Positions 1-7,993 of a stretch of 22,157 nucleotides of DNA are shown one piece after another (the stretch's first letter is position 1; every line of letters starts with the position of its first letter). Under the pieces are notes generated by a model. The model saw only the letters and a list, made by a program, of their open reading frames with translations. It was not told the origin of the DNA and did no database searches. The position numbers and the translations under genes were made by a program. This DNA comes from JAXGTD01 sp040775095. Its GTDB lineage: Bacteria > Pseudomonadota > Gammaproteobacteria > Chromatiales > Chromatiaceae. Location: contig JAXGTD010000063.1 of the NCBI GenBank assembly GCA_040775095.1, forward strand, positions 1 to 22,157, read 5' to 3'.

Positions 1-10
1 GGCGCTCAGC

Positions 11-32
11 GCCGGCGGGCCCGCGCGCCGGC
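11..32 (-). terminator. GC-rich hairpin after glgB
   Basis: An inverted repeat pairs 11-17 with 26-32 (7 bp, 8-base loop), starting 17 bases past the glgB stop codon on the minus strand. A smaller perfect hairpin, GGCGC-TCA-GCGCC, sits at 1-13. Neither is followed by a T run within the window, so a Rho-independent terminator is not proven; they may simply stabilise the 3' end. The sequence is very GC-rich, so chance pairing is possible. Confidence 0.35.
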
Positions 33-49
33 TCGGCGGCGCCCCGCCG

Positions 50-2401
50 TCACCGCGGGGGGCCGTCGGCGTCGTCGCCCGGGGGGCTGGGCGGGGCCGC
101 GGCCGCGGCCGCCACGCTGGCGCTGGCGGGGGCCGTCTCTTCGGCGCGGGACGGGGCCGCTGCCTTGGCGGGCGTGTCCTTTGTCGGCGTGGTGTCGGAG
201 GGCACCTCGTCGGGCTCGAGCACCATCACGACGCCGGCCAGCGGGGGCAGCGCGAGCGGGATGGAGTTGGGCCGGCCCATCCAGGATATCGGCTCGGAGT
301 GCACCCCGCCCCGGTTGCCGACGTTACTGCCGCCATAGAGCGCGGCGTCGGAGTTGACCGCCTCGCGGTAAAAGCCCGCCTTGGGCACGCCGATGCGATA
401 GTTCTCGCGCGGCACCGGGGTGAAGTTGAACGCCGCGGCGACGATCTGTTTGCCGTCCTTGGACTTGCGCAGGTAGCTCAGCACCGACTGCGAGCTGTCA
501 TGGCAGTCGATCCATTCGAACCCCTTGCTTTCGAAGTCGACCTCGTGCAGCGCCGGCTGGTCGCGGTAGAGCCGGTTGAGATCCGAGACGATGGTCCGAA
601 TGCCCTGATGCTGGGGGCGTTCGAGCAGTTCCCAGTCGGCGGCGCTATCGAAGTTCCATTCGCGTCCCTGGGCGAATTCGCAGCCCTGAAACAGCAACTT
701 CTTGCCCGGGTAGGTGAACATGAAGGTGTAGAGCAGACGCAGCGAGGCGAACTTCTGCCAGGCGTCGCCCGGCATCTTGTCCAGCATCGATTTCTTGCCG
801 TGGACGACCTCGTCGTGGGAGAACGGCAGCACGAAATTCTCGCTGAACGCGTAGATCAGGCCGAAGGTGAGCAGGTCGTGGTGGTAGTGGCGGTAGATCG
901 GGTCCTTTTCCAGGTAGGACAGGGTGTCGTGCATCCATCCCATGTTCCATTTCATGCTGAAGCCAAGCCCGCCCAGATAGGTGGGTCGGGAGACCTGCGG
1001 CCAGGACGTGGACTCCTCGGCGATCATCAGCGTGCCGGGGTGCTGCTCATGGGTGACGGTGTTGAGTTGGCGCAGGAACTCGACGGCGTCCAGGTTCTCG
1101 TTGCCACCGAACTTGTTTGGGATCCAGTCGCCGTCTTCGCGGGAATAGTCGAGATACAGCATCGCGGCCACCGCGTCCACGCGCAGGCCGTCGATATGGA
1201 ACTCGTTGAGCCAGTACAGCGCGCTGGAGAGCAGGAAGTTTTTTACCTCGTTGCGGCCGTAGTTGAAGATCAGCGTGCCCCAGTCGCGGTGCTCGCCCTG
1301 ACGCGGGTCGGCATGCTCATAGAGCGCCGTGCCGTCGTAGCGGGCCAACGCGGTGGTATCACGGGGAAAATGGGCCGGCACCCAGTCGAGCAGCACACCG
1401 ATCCCGCGCGCGTGCATGTGATCGACGAGCCAGCGGAAGTCGTCCGGGTCGCCGAAGCGCGCGGTCGGTGCAAAGTACCCTGTCGCCTGGTAGCCCCAGG
1501 AGGCGTCCAGTGGGTGCTCGGTGATCGGCAAGAGCTCGACGTGGGTGAAGCCCATGTCGACGCAATAGTCCGCCAGGCGTTGGCCCAGCTCGCGGTAATT
1601 CAGGAAATCGCCATTCTCATCGCGCTGCCAGGAGCCAAGGTGGACCTCGTAGGTCGACAGCGGCGCGTCTTGCCAGTTGCGCTCCGCGCGGCGGGCGATC
1701 CAGTCGGCGTCGTGCCAGCGATGGCTGCTCTCGCCATGGAGGATGCAGGCGTTTTCCGGGCGCTGCTGGAAGGCATTGGCATAGGGATCGATCTTGACCA
1801 GGCTGTTGCCGGACTGGTCCCGGACCTCGTACTTGTAGAGCGCGCCGGGCTGGAGCCCGGGGATGAACAGCTCCCAGACGCCGGTGCCGCCGCGCACCCG
1901 CATCGGGTGCGCGCGCCCGTCCCAGCCGTTCATCTCCCCGACGACGCTCACGCGTGTCGCGCTCGGTGCCCAGACCGCGAACTGGAAGCCCGCGATCCCA
2001 TCGACGGTGCGCTGGTGCGCGCCGAGGAAACGGTACGCGTGCCAGTGGCGCCCCTCGCCGAACAGGTGCAGATCGAAGTCACCAATGAGTGGACGAAACT
2101 GATAGGGGTCGTGCTGGACGTGGACCTTGCCCCACTTGTCGTACCAGCTGATGAGATAAAGCCCCTCCACCCTGTCCTTTGGTCCCTCCCATGTGAACAG
2201 GTCGGTACCCGGGATGCGCTCCAGCTCCACCCCTCCGGCGTTGATGCGCACGCGCTCGGCACGTGGCAGGAACACCCGGATGACAACGTTGTCTTCATCT
2301 AGCTCGTGTCGGCCAAGGACCTGGAACGGATCGTGGTGGCGGGCCTCGACGATGCGTTGCAGCGGTTCGGGAAGCTGGGTGATGGGCTGACCGTTAGGCA
2401 T
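50..2401 (-). CDS. glgB: 1,4-alpha-glucan branching enzyme GlgB
   Basis: This cytoplasmic enzyme makes alpha-1,6 branches in glycogen by cutting an alpha-1,4 chain and moving it to a 6-hydroxyl. The 783-residue product has the full GlgB plan: an N-terminal CBM48-type region starting with HHDPFQVLG near residue 22, a second CBM48 region around 130-230 with FAVWAPSA and VVGEMNGWDG, a GH13 barrel, and a C-terminal beta domain. The catalytic residues are visible: nucleophile Asp409 in GLRVDAV, general acid Glu462 in MIAEEST, and the HDEVVHGK motif near 530. E. coli GlgB is about 728 residues. The excess here is mainly a C-terminal tail of roughly 55 residues rich in Ala, Pro, Ser, Thr and acidic residues, which looks disordered. 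The start matches the family start and lies back to back with glgC across a shared 373-base region. No strong Shine-Dalgarno is visible. Confidence 0.97.
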   Translation of the reverse strand: MPNGQPITQLPEPLQRIVEARHHDPFQVLGRHELDEDNVVIRVFLPRAERVRINAGGVELERIPGTDLFTWEGPKDRVEGLYLISWYDKWGKVHVQHDPYQFRPLIGDFDLHLFGEGRHWHAYRFLGAHQRTVDGIAGFQFAVWAPSATRVSVVGEMNGWDGRAHPMRVRGGTGVWELFIPGLQPGALYKYEVRDQSGNSLVKIDPYANAFQQRPENACILHGESSHRWHDADWIARRAERNWQDAPLSTYEVHLGSWQRDENGDFLNYRELGQRLADYCVDMGFTHVELLPITEHPLDASWGYQATGYFAPTARFGDPDDFRWLVDHMHARGIGVLLDWVPAHFPRDTTALARYDGTALYEHADPRQGEHRDWGTLIFNYGRNEVKNFLLSSALYWLNEFHIDGLRVDAVAAMLYLDYSREDGDWIPNKFGGNENLDAVEFLRQLNTVTHEQHPGTLMIAEESTSWPQVSRPTYLGGLGFSMKWNMGWMHDTLSYLEKDPIYRHYHHDLLTFGLIYAFSENFVLPFSHDEVVHGKKSMLDKMPGDAWQKFASLRLLYTFMFTYPGKKLLFQGCEFAQGREWNFDSAADWELLERPQHQGIRTIVSDLNRLYRDQPALHEVDFESKGFEWIDCHDSSQSVLSYLRKSKDGKQIVAAAFNFTPVPRENYRIGVPKAGFYREAVNSDAALYGGSNVGNRGGVHSEPISWMGRPNSIPLALPPLAGVVMVLEPDEVPSDTTPTKDTPAKAAAPSRAEETAPASASVAAAAAAPPSPPGDDADGPPR

Positions 2402-2774
2402 GGCGTCTGTGGTTCCCTGTGGGAGATTGGGGCAGGTCGCATTGGGTCATGGTGTGCGGCCGGGTGCACAAACCGCGGCGCGGCGGCGCGACGGCCCGGA
2501 TCGTGCGTTGGTGGATCGCCGCTGGGGGCGGGCGATCACCCGGTCTCGGGGTCGCGCGGCACCGTGCTCAAGGCCCGATAATGCTACCATAGGAAGCCCA
2601 TGGCCGACCGACATGCCCCCGCGTGGTGCCCGGGGTGGCGTGGGGGCGACGGATCGCCTCGTCACGCGGCTGCCGAACCCGCCTCGCAGGCCATGTGTCG
2701 GCAGTGATTCGGAGCGCACCGTGTACGAGATCGCGCAATGCAAGCTCAGCCCTCCAGCCGTTATTAGGTGTACC
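2402..2774. promoter_or_regulatory. Divergent glgB/glgC control region
   Basis: This 373-base gap between the start codons of glgB (minus) and glgC (plus) should hold promoters for both. An AT-rich island at 2577-2594 includes GATAAT and TACCAT, which resemble -10 hexamers on the plus strand, and CATTAT on the minus strand; no convincing TTGACA-like -35 stands at the right distance for either. An inverted repeat of 7 bp pairs 2670-2676 with 2698-2704 (21-base loop). The glgC frame stays open back to 2400, but that part shows no family similarity and I read it as non-coding. I see no riboswitch or RNA gene here. Confidence 0.4.
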
Positions 2775-4046
2775 ATGCCGGATTCGAACCCGCGTTTCGT
2801 CAGTCGTCTCACCCGCAACACCCTGGCCCTGATCCTGGCGGGGGGACGTGGGTCGCGCTTGCGGCAGCTCACGCAGTGGCGCTCCAAGCCCGCGGTGCCG
2901 TTTGGTGGGAAATTCCGCATCGTGGATTTCCCGTTGTCCAATTGCATCAACTCGGGGATTCGGCGTATCGGCGTCCTCACCCAGTACAAGGCGCATTCCC
3001 TGATCCTTCACATCCAGAAGGGCTGGGGCTTTCTGCGGGGCGAGTTCGGCGAGTTCGTGGAGCTGTGGCCAGCCCAGCAGCGGGTCGTCGAGGCGGCCTG
3101 GTACGCCGGTACCGCCGACGCGGTGTTCCAGAATCTGGACATCATCCGCAACCATCACCCCGAATACGTGCTCATCCTGGCCGGCGACCACGTCTACAAG
3201 ATGGACTACGGCGCGATGATTGCGCAGCACGTCGAGTCTGGGGCCGATATGACGGTGGGCTGCATCGAGGTGGACCTCGAGACGGCCAAGGGATTTGGCG
3301 TGATGAACATCGACGGGGACGGGCGGGTGCGCTCGTTCGTCGAAAAGCCGGATGCCCCCGAGCCGATACCGGGTCGCAGCGACCGGGCGCTGGCGTCGAT
3401 GGGAATCTACCTCTTCAACCGAGACTTCCTCTTCGAGCAGCTGATCCGCGATGCGGACTCCTCGCGTTCGAGCCACGATTTTGGCAAGGACATCATCCCG
3501 GACGTGATCGATCGCTACCGTGTGATCGCCTACCCGTTCCGGGACCCACGCAGCGGCGAGCAGGCCTATTGGCGCGATGTGGGTACCGTGGACGCGTTCT
3601 GGGAGGCGAACCAGGAGTTGATCGGTGTTACGCCGCCGCTGAACCTCTACGACGACACCTGGCCCATCTGGACCTATCAGGAACAGTTGCCACCGGCGAA
3701 GTTCGTGTTCGATGACGAAGAGCGCCGCGGCATGGCCGTCGATTCAATGGTCTCGGGCGGCTGCGTGATCTCGGGCTCGACGGTGCGCCACTCCCTGCTG
3801 TTCTCCAATGTCAGGGTCAACTCCTTTTCCCAGATCAGCGACTCGGTGGTGCTGCCCAACAGCGAGATCAGGCGCCACTGCGACATCCATCGGGCCATCA
3901 TCGACCGCTGGTGCGTGATCCCCGAGGGCACGGTCATCGGGCGCGACCCGGAGGCGGATCGCGCCGCCGGCTTCCATGTCACCGAAAGCGGCGTCACGCT
4001 GGTCACGCCGGACATGTTGGGCCATACCGTCAACCGCTTGCGTTGA
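2775..4046 (+). CDS. glgC: Glucose-1-phosphate adenylyltransferase GlgC
   Basis: GlgC makes ADP-glucose from glucose-1-phosphate and ATP, the committed and allosterically controlled step of bacterial glycogen synthesis. The 423-residue product is close to the usual length (E. coli about 431). The nucleotidyltransferase signature AGGRGSRL is at residues 22-29, followed by KPAVPFGG at 38-45, IVDFPLSNCINSG, the WYAGTADAV motif, LAGDHVYKMDY and VEKPD. The C-terminal third is a left-handed beta-helix type region (GCVISGS, VLPNSEIRRH). The ATG at 2775 was chosen because family similarity starts right there and an AGG element lies a few bases upstream; the frame is open further upstream but without similarity. 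It diverges from glgB and is followed after 111 bases by malQ. Confidence 0.96.
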   Translation: MPDSNPRFVSRLTRNTLALILAGGRGSRLRQLTQWRSKPAVPFGGKFRIVDFPLSNCINSGIRRIGVLTQYKAHSLILHIQKGWGFLRGEFGEFVELWPAQQRVVEAAWYAGTADAVFQNLDIIRNHHPEYVLILAGDHVYKMDYGAMIAQHVESGADMTVGCIEVDLETAKGFGVMNIDGDGRVRSFVEKPDAPEPIPGRSDRALASMGIYLFNRDFLFEQLIRDADSSRSSHDFGKDIIPDVIDRYRVIAYPFRDPRSGEQAYWRDVGTVDAFWEANQELIGVTPPLNLYDDTWPIWTYQEQLPPAKFVFDDEERRGMAVDSMVSGGCVISGSTVRHSLLFSNVRVNSFSQISDSVVLPNSEIRRHCDIHRAIIDRWCVIPEGTVIGRDPEADRAAGFHVTESGVTLVTPDMLGHTVNRLR

Positions 4047-4072
4047 GGTAAGCCGACACCTCTTCTTTCCCT

Positions 4073-4103
4073 GGGGTCGAGGCGACGCCGCCGCCGAGAC
4101 CCC
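4073..4103 (+). promoter_or_regulatory. Stable hairpin between glgC and malQ
   Basis: In the 111-base spacer, GGGGTC (4073-4078) pairs with GACCCC (4098-4103), and inside it GGCG (4081-4084) pairs with CGCC (4092-4095), leaving a 7-base loop. The two helices are separated by opposed GA dinucleotides, which in RNA can form tandem sheared G-A pairs. There is no T run after it. It may act as a partial terminator, an RNA end stabiliser or a processing barrier that sets the relative output of glgC and malQ. Confidence 0.45.
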
Positions 4104-4157
4104 GCGCGTCGACTCCTGCCGGCACCCCGTTTACGTTCCCGAGCAAGCCCGACCTCC

Positions 4158-5639
4158 ATGGACTCAACACCCTCCACCGACAGTCTCGACCGGCGCCGCG
4201 CCGGGGTCCTGTTGCATCTGACATCCCTACCCGGCAGCGGCCCCCGTGGTGACCTTGGCTGGGAAGCGTTCAACTTCGTCAATTTCCTCGCAAGTTGCGG
4301 TATCAGCGTCTGGCAGATGCTCCCGGTGGGGCCACCTCAGGCGGATGGCTCGCCATACCAGACGAGCTCCGCGCATGCCGGCAGCCCGCGTCTGATCGGG
4401 TTGGAGCCGCTGGTCGAGGCCGGCTGGCTCGATGCGGCGCCGACCCCCCTGACCGATGCGGCCAAGGAGCTGGCCCTGCGCGGCGCCTATCGCCGTTTTG
4501 GCGATCGTGCCGATGGGGCCGAGCGCGCCGCGCTCGATGCCTTTTGTAGCGAGAACGCGTACTGGCTCGATGACTACGTGCTGTTTCGCGCCATCCGCGA
4601 GGAGCGCAAGACCTGCTGGTGGAAGTGGCCCGGTCGGCTGCGATCGCGCGACCGCCGCGCGCTGGAGCAATTCGCGGTGCAGCACGCCTCGAAGCTGGAC
4701 TACATCCGCTGGGAGCAGTTCGTGTTCTTCCGGCAGTGGGCGGCGCTGCGGGCGCACGCCAACGGGGTTGGCATCAAGCTGTTCGGCGACATGCCAATCT
4801 TCGTTGCCCACGACAGCGCCGAGGTCTGGGCGAACCCGGAGGACTTCGACCTCAACCCCGACGGGAGCTTGCGCGTCGTGGCGGGCGTGCCACCGGACTA
4901 CTTCTCGGCGACCGGCCAACGTTGGGGCAATCCGCTCTATCGATGGGACCGGCTCGAGGCCAGCGACTTCAAGTTCTGGATCGACCGGATCCGCACCCAG
5001 ATGCGGCTGTTCGACATGGTGCGTATCGACCACTTCCGCGGATTCGAGGCGTACTGGGAGATCCCCGCCACCGAGGAATACGCCATTAATGGCACCTGGG
5101 TCGAGGCCAACGGCGATGCGCTGTTTGCCCGGCTGCGACAGGAATTCGGCCGGCTTCCGCTGATTGCCGAGGACCTGGGGCTGATCACCGAGGCCGTCGA
5201 TGCGCTGCGCCGGAAATACCATATGCCTGGTATGAAGGTGTTGCAGTTCGCGTTCGACGGCGGGCCGGGCAATCCCTACCTGCCGTTCCATCACACCCGT
5301 GACTCGGTGGTTTACACCGGCACCCACGACAACGACACCACCCTTGGCTGGTACCAGTCCCTTGATGAGGCCGCGCGCCGACACGTCGACGATTACCTGG
5401 GGCAGGCCGCGGAGCCGATGCCCTGGCCGCTGATCCGCTGCGCACTCGCTTCCCGTGGCGATCTCGCGGTCGTGCCGATGCAGGACCTGCTGGGTCTGGA
5501 CGGCGACCACCGCATGAACCTGCCAGGGACCGCCCGGGGCAACTGGCAGTGGCGCTTCGCCTGGACGCAGGTCGATGGCTCGCTGCCGCCCCGGGTGCGG
5601 CACTTGGTGGAGCTGTACGGCCGCGCCCTCGAGGGATGA
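4158..5639 (+). CDS. malQ: 4-alpha-glucanotransferase (amylomaltase) MalQ
   Basis: This GH77 enzyme transfers alpha-1,4-glucan segments between maltooligosaccharides and is used in glycogen and maltodextrin turnover in the cytoplasm. At 493 residues it is of the short bacterial amylomaltase type rather than the roughly 690-residue enterobacterial MalQ. Family marks are GVLLHLTSLPG near 16, DWLPVGPP-like QMLPVGPP, SPYQTSSAHAGSP, and the three catalytic acids: Asp291 in RIDHFRGF, Glu338 in IAEDLG and Asp391 in THDNDT. PGMKVLQFAF is also typical. The ATG at 4158 starts a short polar leader just before the first conserved block; the Shine-Dalgarno is weak. Downstream of glgC in the same direction, it is likely to be co-expressed with it, though a stable hairpin lies between them. 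Confidence 0.95.
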   Translation: MDSTPSTDSLDRRRAGVLLHLTSLPGSGPRGDLGWEAFNFVNFLASCGISVWQMLPVGPPQADGSPYQTSSAHAGSPRLIGLEPLVEAGWLDAAPTPLTDAAKELALRGAYRRFGDRADGAERAALDAFCSENAYWLDDYVLFRAIREERKTCWWKWPGRLRSRDRRALEQFAVQHASKLDYIRWEQFVFFRQWAALRAHANGVGIKLFGDMPIFVAHDSAEVWANPEDFDLNPDGSLRVVAGVPPDYFSATGQRWGNPLYRWDRLEASDFKFWIDRIRTQMRLFDMVRIDHFRGFEAYWEIPATEEYAINGTWVEANGDALFARLRQEFGRLPLIAEDLGLITEAVDALRRKYHMPGMKVLQFAFDGGPGNPYLPFHHTRDSVVYTGTHDNDTTLGWYQSLDEAARRHVDDYLGQAAEPMPWPLIRCALASRGDLAVVPMQDLLGLDGDHRMNLPGTARGNWQWRFAWTQVDGSLPPRVRHLVELYGRALEG

Positions 5640-5770
5640 CCCCGGCGCGCAGATCGCCGCGAGCGCATTTGCCCTCATGGCGCGAGCTCTACTGCCCCCG
5701 ACCCCGACGGGGTGTGCCGGTGCCAACCCATCGATCGGCCCCGGCGCTGGGGACGATCACCCAGGGGCGC

Positions 5771-5796
5771 GGCGCCGGCGCGATCGAGTCGGCGCC
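5771..5796 (+). promoter_or_regulatory. Hairpin just upstream of importer genes
   Basis: GGCGCCG (5771-5777) pairs perfectly with CGGCGCC (5790-5796), leaving a 12-base loop, and ends 14 bases before the start codon of the binding-protein gene. It could mask or frame ribosome entry. I searched the 171-base gap for a cobalamin riboswitch core and saw none. Base composition here is very GC-rich, so a functional role is not established. Confidence 0.3.
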
Positions 5797-5810
5797 GGGG
5801 CCCGTCGATC

Positions 5811-6806
5811 ATGATGCGGTGGCTGGTGGTGGCCGCGGTCTCGCTCGCCGTGTTGCTGCTCCTGTGGTCCGACCACCTGATGGACGTGCGCTTCGTCGCC
5901 GGTGGCCGCCTCGGCGCGACCCGGGTGCTGGCATCGGATGCCAACGGCGATGCCTTCCCCAAGGTCCTCGTCGACCCGATCGGGCGCGAGATCCGGCTTG
6001 CGCGGCCGCCTCGGCGTATCGTGTCGGCGGTGCTCTCCGGCGACGAGATGCTGGCGGGGCTGACCGACACCGAACGCGTTCTCGGCGTGACCTACCTGGC
6101 CGATGACGCCGGTATCTCCGGGGTTGCGGGCCACTACCCGGGGAGCACTGCGCGCAACCATGGCAAGATCGAGGAGCTGCTGGCTCTCGAGCCCGATCTG
6201 GTGGTGGTCGAGGGCTACAGCGACGCGGCCACGGTGCGTCTGCTGTTGCGCGGCGGGATCGCCGTGGTCCGCTTTGTCGACTCGAATGGCTTCGCCGCGA
6301 TCGAACAAAACATCCTGACCCTCGGCGCGGCCATCGGCGAGGGGGGACGCGCCGCCGCGCTGGTCCAGGACATGCGCGATCGTATCGATGCGGTGGGTGA
6401 ACGGGTCCGCGGACGGGTGCGCCCCCGGGTGCTGTATCTGACCCCGGACGGTTCAACCGTGGGCCCGGGCAGTCTGATCGACGAGATGATCGAGCTCGCT
6501 GGAGGCTATAACGTGACCCGCGATACCGGGCTGCACGAGTACGGGCGCTTGTCGACCGAGCTGGCGATCGCGCTCCAGCCCGACGTACTGTTGCTCAGCG
6601 GCTGGCAGACGGTCGCTGGGGCATCCGCTTGGCCGCCGTTGGACGATCCGATCTGGCAGCGCGTACCGGCGGTTGTCAGCGGACAGGTCCATCGGGTCCA
6701 CGGCGCCTGGCTCTCGTCGGTGTCGCAGACCAGTGTGCGCGGCGTCGAGGTGATCGCCTCGCTGCTGCACCCGGCCGCGTTCGCCGGGACCGGGCCTTCG
6801 CCATGA
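5811..6806 (+). CDS. ABC importer substrate-binding protein, FecB/BtuF type
   Basis: This is the periplasmic receptor of a metal-chelate importer (iron-siderophore, haem or cobalamin class; helical-backbone metal receptor fold). The 331-residue product starts with a hydrophobic segment at about residues 3-19, serving as a signal or membrane anchor; no lipobox cysteine is visible, so lipidation is not supported. The family core begins with a DPIGREIRLARPPRRIV block and includes KIEELLALEPDLVVVEG, a long linking helix, and a C-terminal lobe with GGYNVTRDTG and LQPDVLLLSGW. The start was set at ATG 5811, immediately before the hydrophobic segment; the frame is open to 5712 but that part is Arg/Pro-rich. 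A permease starts 13 bases downstream. The substrate cannot be decided from sequence, as no TonB receptor or riboswitch is next to it. Confidence 0.85.
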   Translation: MMRWLVVAAVSLAVLLLLWSDHLMDVRFVAGGRLGATRVLASDANGDAFPKVLVDPIGREIRLARPPRRIVSAVLSGDEMLAGLTDTERVLGVTYLADDAGISGVAGHYPGSTARNHGKIEELLALEPDLVVVEGYSDAATVRLLLRGGIAVVRFVDSNGFAAIEQNILTLGAAIGEGGRAAALVQDMRDRIDAVGERVRGRVRPRVLYLTPDGSTVGPGSLIDEMIELAGGYNVTRDTGLHEYGRLSTELAIALQPDVLLLSGWQTVAGASAWPPLDDPIWQRVPAVVSGQVHRVHGAWLSSVSQTSVRGVEVIASLLHPAAFAGTGPSP

Positions 6807-6819
6807 GGACCCGCACCTG

Positions 6820-7854
6820 ATGCGCGCGGAGCGTCGTGCGCGGATTGGGCTCGTTGGGGTCTGCATGCTCCTGGTCGGGGCGATGCTGGCCGCGACGCTG
6901 ATCGGCCCGGCCGAGATCGGGTGGGCGGACCTGGCCCGCGCCCTGTTGGGACCGCTGGGGCGTGGCTCCGGAGAGTCGCCGGGGTGGCAGGCGATCGTGA
7001 TCTGGCAGGTGCGTCTGCCCCGGGCCATGACCGGGGCGATGGTTGGCGCCGCGCTGGCGCTGAGCGGCGCGGTGCTGCAGGGTCTGTTTCGCAACCCGCT
7101 GGCCTCTCCGAGCGTGCTGGGCGTATCGTCGGGCGCGTCGCTCGGTGCCGTGCTGGCGATCTTCCTCGGGCTCGCCGCCAGCCTGGTCTGGGCGCTGCCG
7201 CTGTTCGCCTTTGCCGGTGCGATGCTGACCCTGTTCGTGGTCTATGGCATCGCGACCCACCGCGGCCACACGCCCATCGCCACCCTGCTTCTGGCCGGGA
7301 TCGCAATGGGGGCGTTCAATGTCGCCATGGCGTCGTTCCTGCTGGCCATCGCGCTGGAAGACTGGGAGCTCGGAAGATCGATCATCTACTGGACCATGGG
7401 TGGGCTGGAGGGGCGCACCTGGGACCAGGCCCTGCTAATCGCCCCGGTGCTCGGACTCGGGCTGGCCGTGGTGATGGCCCATCAGCGCGAGCTCGACGCC
7501 ATGTTGCTTGGTGAGGTGCACGCGGCGGCGGTTGGCGTGGATGTGCCTCGTACCCGGATCCTGCTGCTGGTCGCGACCGCGCTACTGACCGCGGCGGCCG
7601 TGGCGGTGGCGGGGGGGATTGGCTTCATCGGGCTGGTGGTGCCACATATCGTGCGGCTGCTGACCGGACCGCATCACCGTGTGCTGTTGCCTCTGTCCGC
7701 CCTTGGCGGGGCGCTGATCCTGGTGGTGGCCGATCTCGCCCTGCGGATCGCTTTCGTCGGGAATCAGATCCCGCTCGGGGTCCTCACGGCCGCGATGGGT
7801 GCGCCGTTTTTCCTGTTCCTGCTGCTGCGCCAGCGCGGCCTGGTGTTCTCGTGA
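6820..7854 (+). CDS. ABC importer permease, FecCD/BtuC family
   Basis: This inner-membrane permease forms the translocation channel of the importer as a presumed homodimer. The 344-residue length and the many hydrophobic segments fit the FecCD family, whose members usually have about ten helices. Hallmarks are WQVRLPRAMTGAMVGAALALSGAVLQGLFRNPLASPSVLGVSSGAS near residues 63-110, which is the classic LR(L)PR...GAxLalsGxxxQ...NPLAxPxxLG pattern, and GFIGLVVPHIVRLLTGPHHR near 267-287, which contains the coupling-helix region that contacts the ATPase. It follows the binding-protein gene by 13 bases, so the two are surely one operon. Confidence 0.93.
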   Translation: MRAERRARIGLVGVCMLLVGAMLAATLIGPAEIGWADLARALLGPLGRGSGESPGWQAIVIWQVRLPRAMTGAMVGAALALSGAVLQGLFRNPLASPSVLGVSSGASLGAVLAIFLGLAASLVWALPLFAFAGAMLTLFVVYGIATHRGHTPIATLLLAGIAMGAFNVAMASFLLAIALEDWELGRSIIYWTMGGLEGRTWDQALLIAPVLGLGLAVVMAHQRELDAMLLGEVHAAAVGVDVPRTRILLLVATALLTAAAVAVAGGIGFIGLVVPHIVRLLTGPHHRVLLPLSALGGALILVVADLALRIAFVGNQIPLGVLTAAMGAPFFLFLLLRQRGLVFS

Positions 7855-7993
7855 ACGGCTATCGGGAGCGCGGCGGGACCCGTGCAAGCGGCCAGCGGCA
7901 ACGCCTGGCTTGCGATGGCACCGCCCACGTGCCCCCGCGGCGGGCAACCGGCGCACTGGGGCGACGGCGCAGACGCCGGTCGGTGTTTTGACG

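Noticed and set aside
299..2302. A 667-codon open frame on the plus strand opposite glgB
   Set aside because: It is the mirror of a GC-rich coding gene, has no family motifs, and glgB on the other strand is certain. The same applies to the long frames opposite malQ, lpoA, bipA, the FAD oxidase and ptsP.
2400..2774. N-terminal extension of glgC by 125 codons
   Set aside because: The frame is open but has Arg/Pro/Gly-rich content without similarity, and the GlgC family start matches ATG 2775.
2771..2795. tRNA T-arm-like sequence (GGTTCGAATCCGG read on the minus strand)
   Set aside because: The flanking 5-bp stem does not pair, no D-arm or anticodon arm exists upstream, and the bases encode the N-terminus of GlgC.
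5640..5810. Cobalamin riboswitch ahead of the importer operon
   Set aside because: The gap has GC-rich hairpins, but I find no B12-box core or other conserved riboswitch element.
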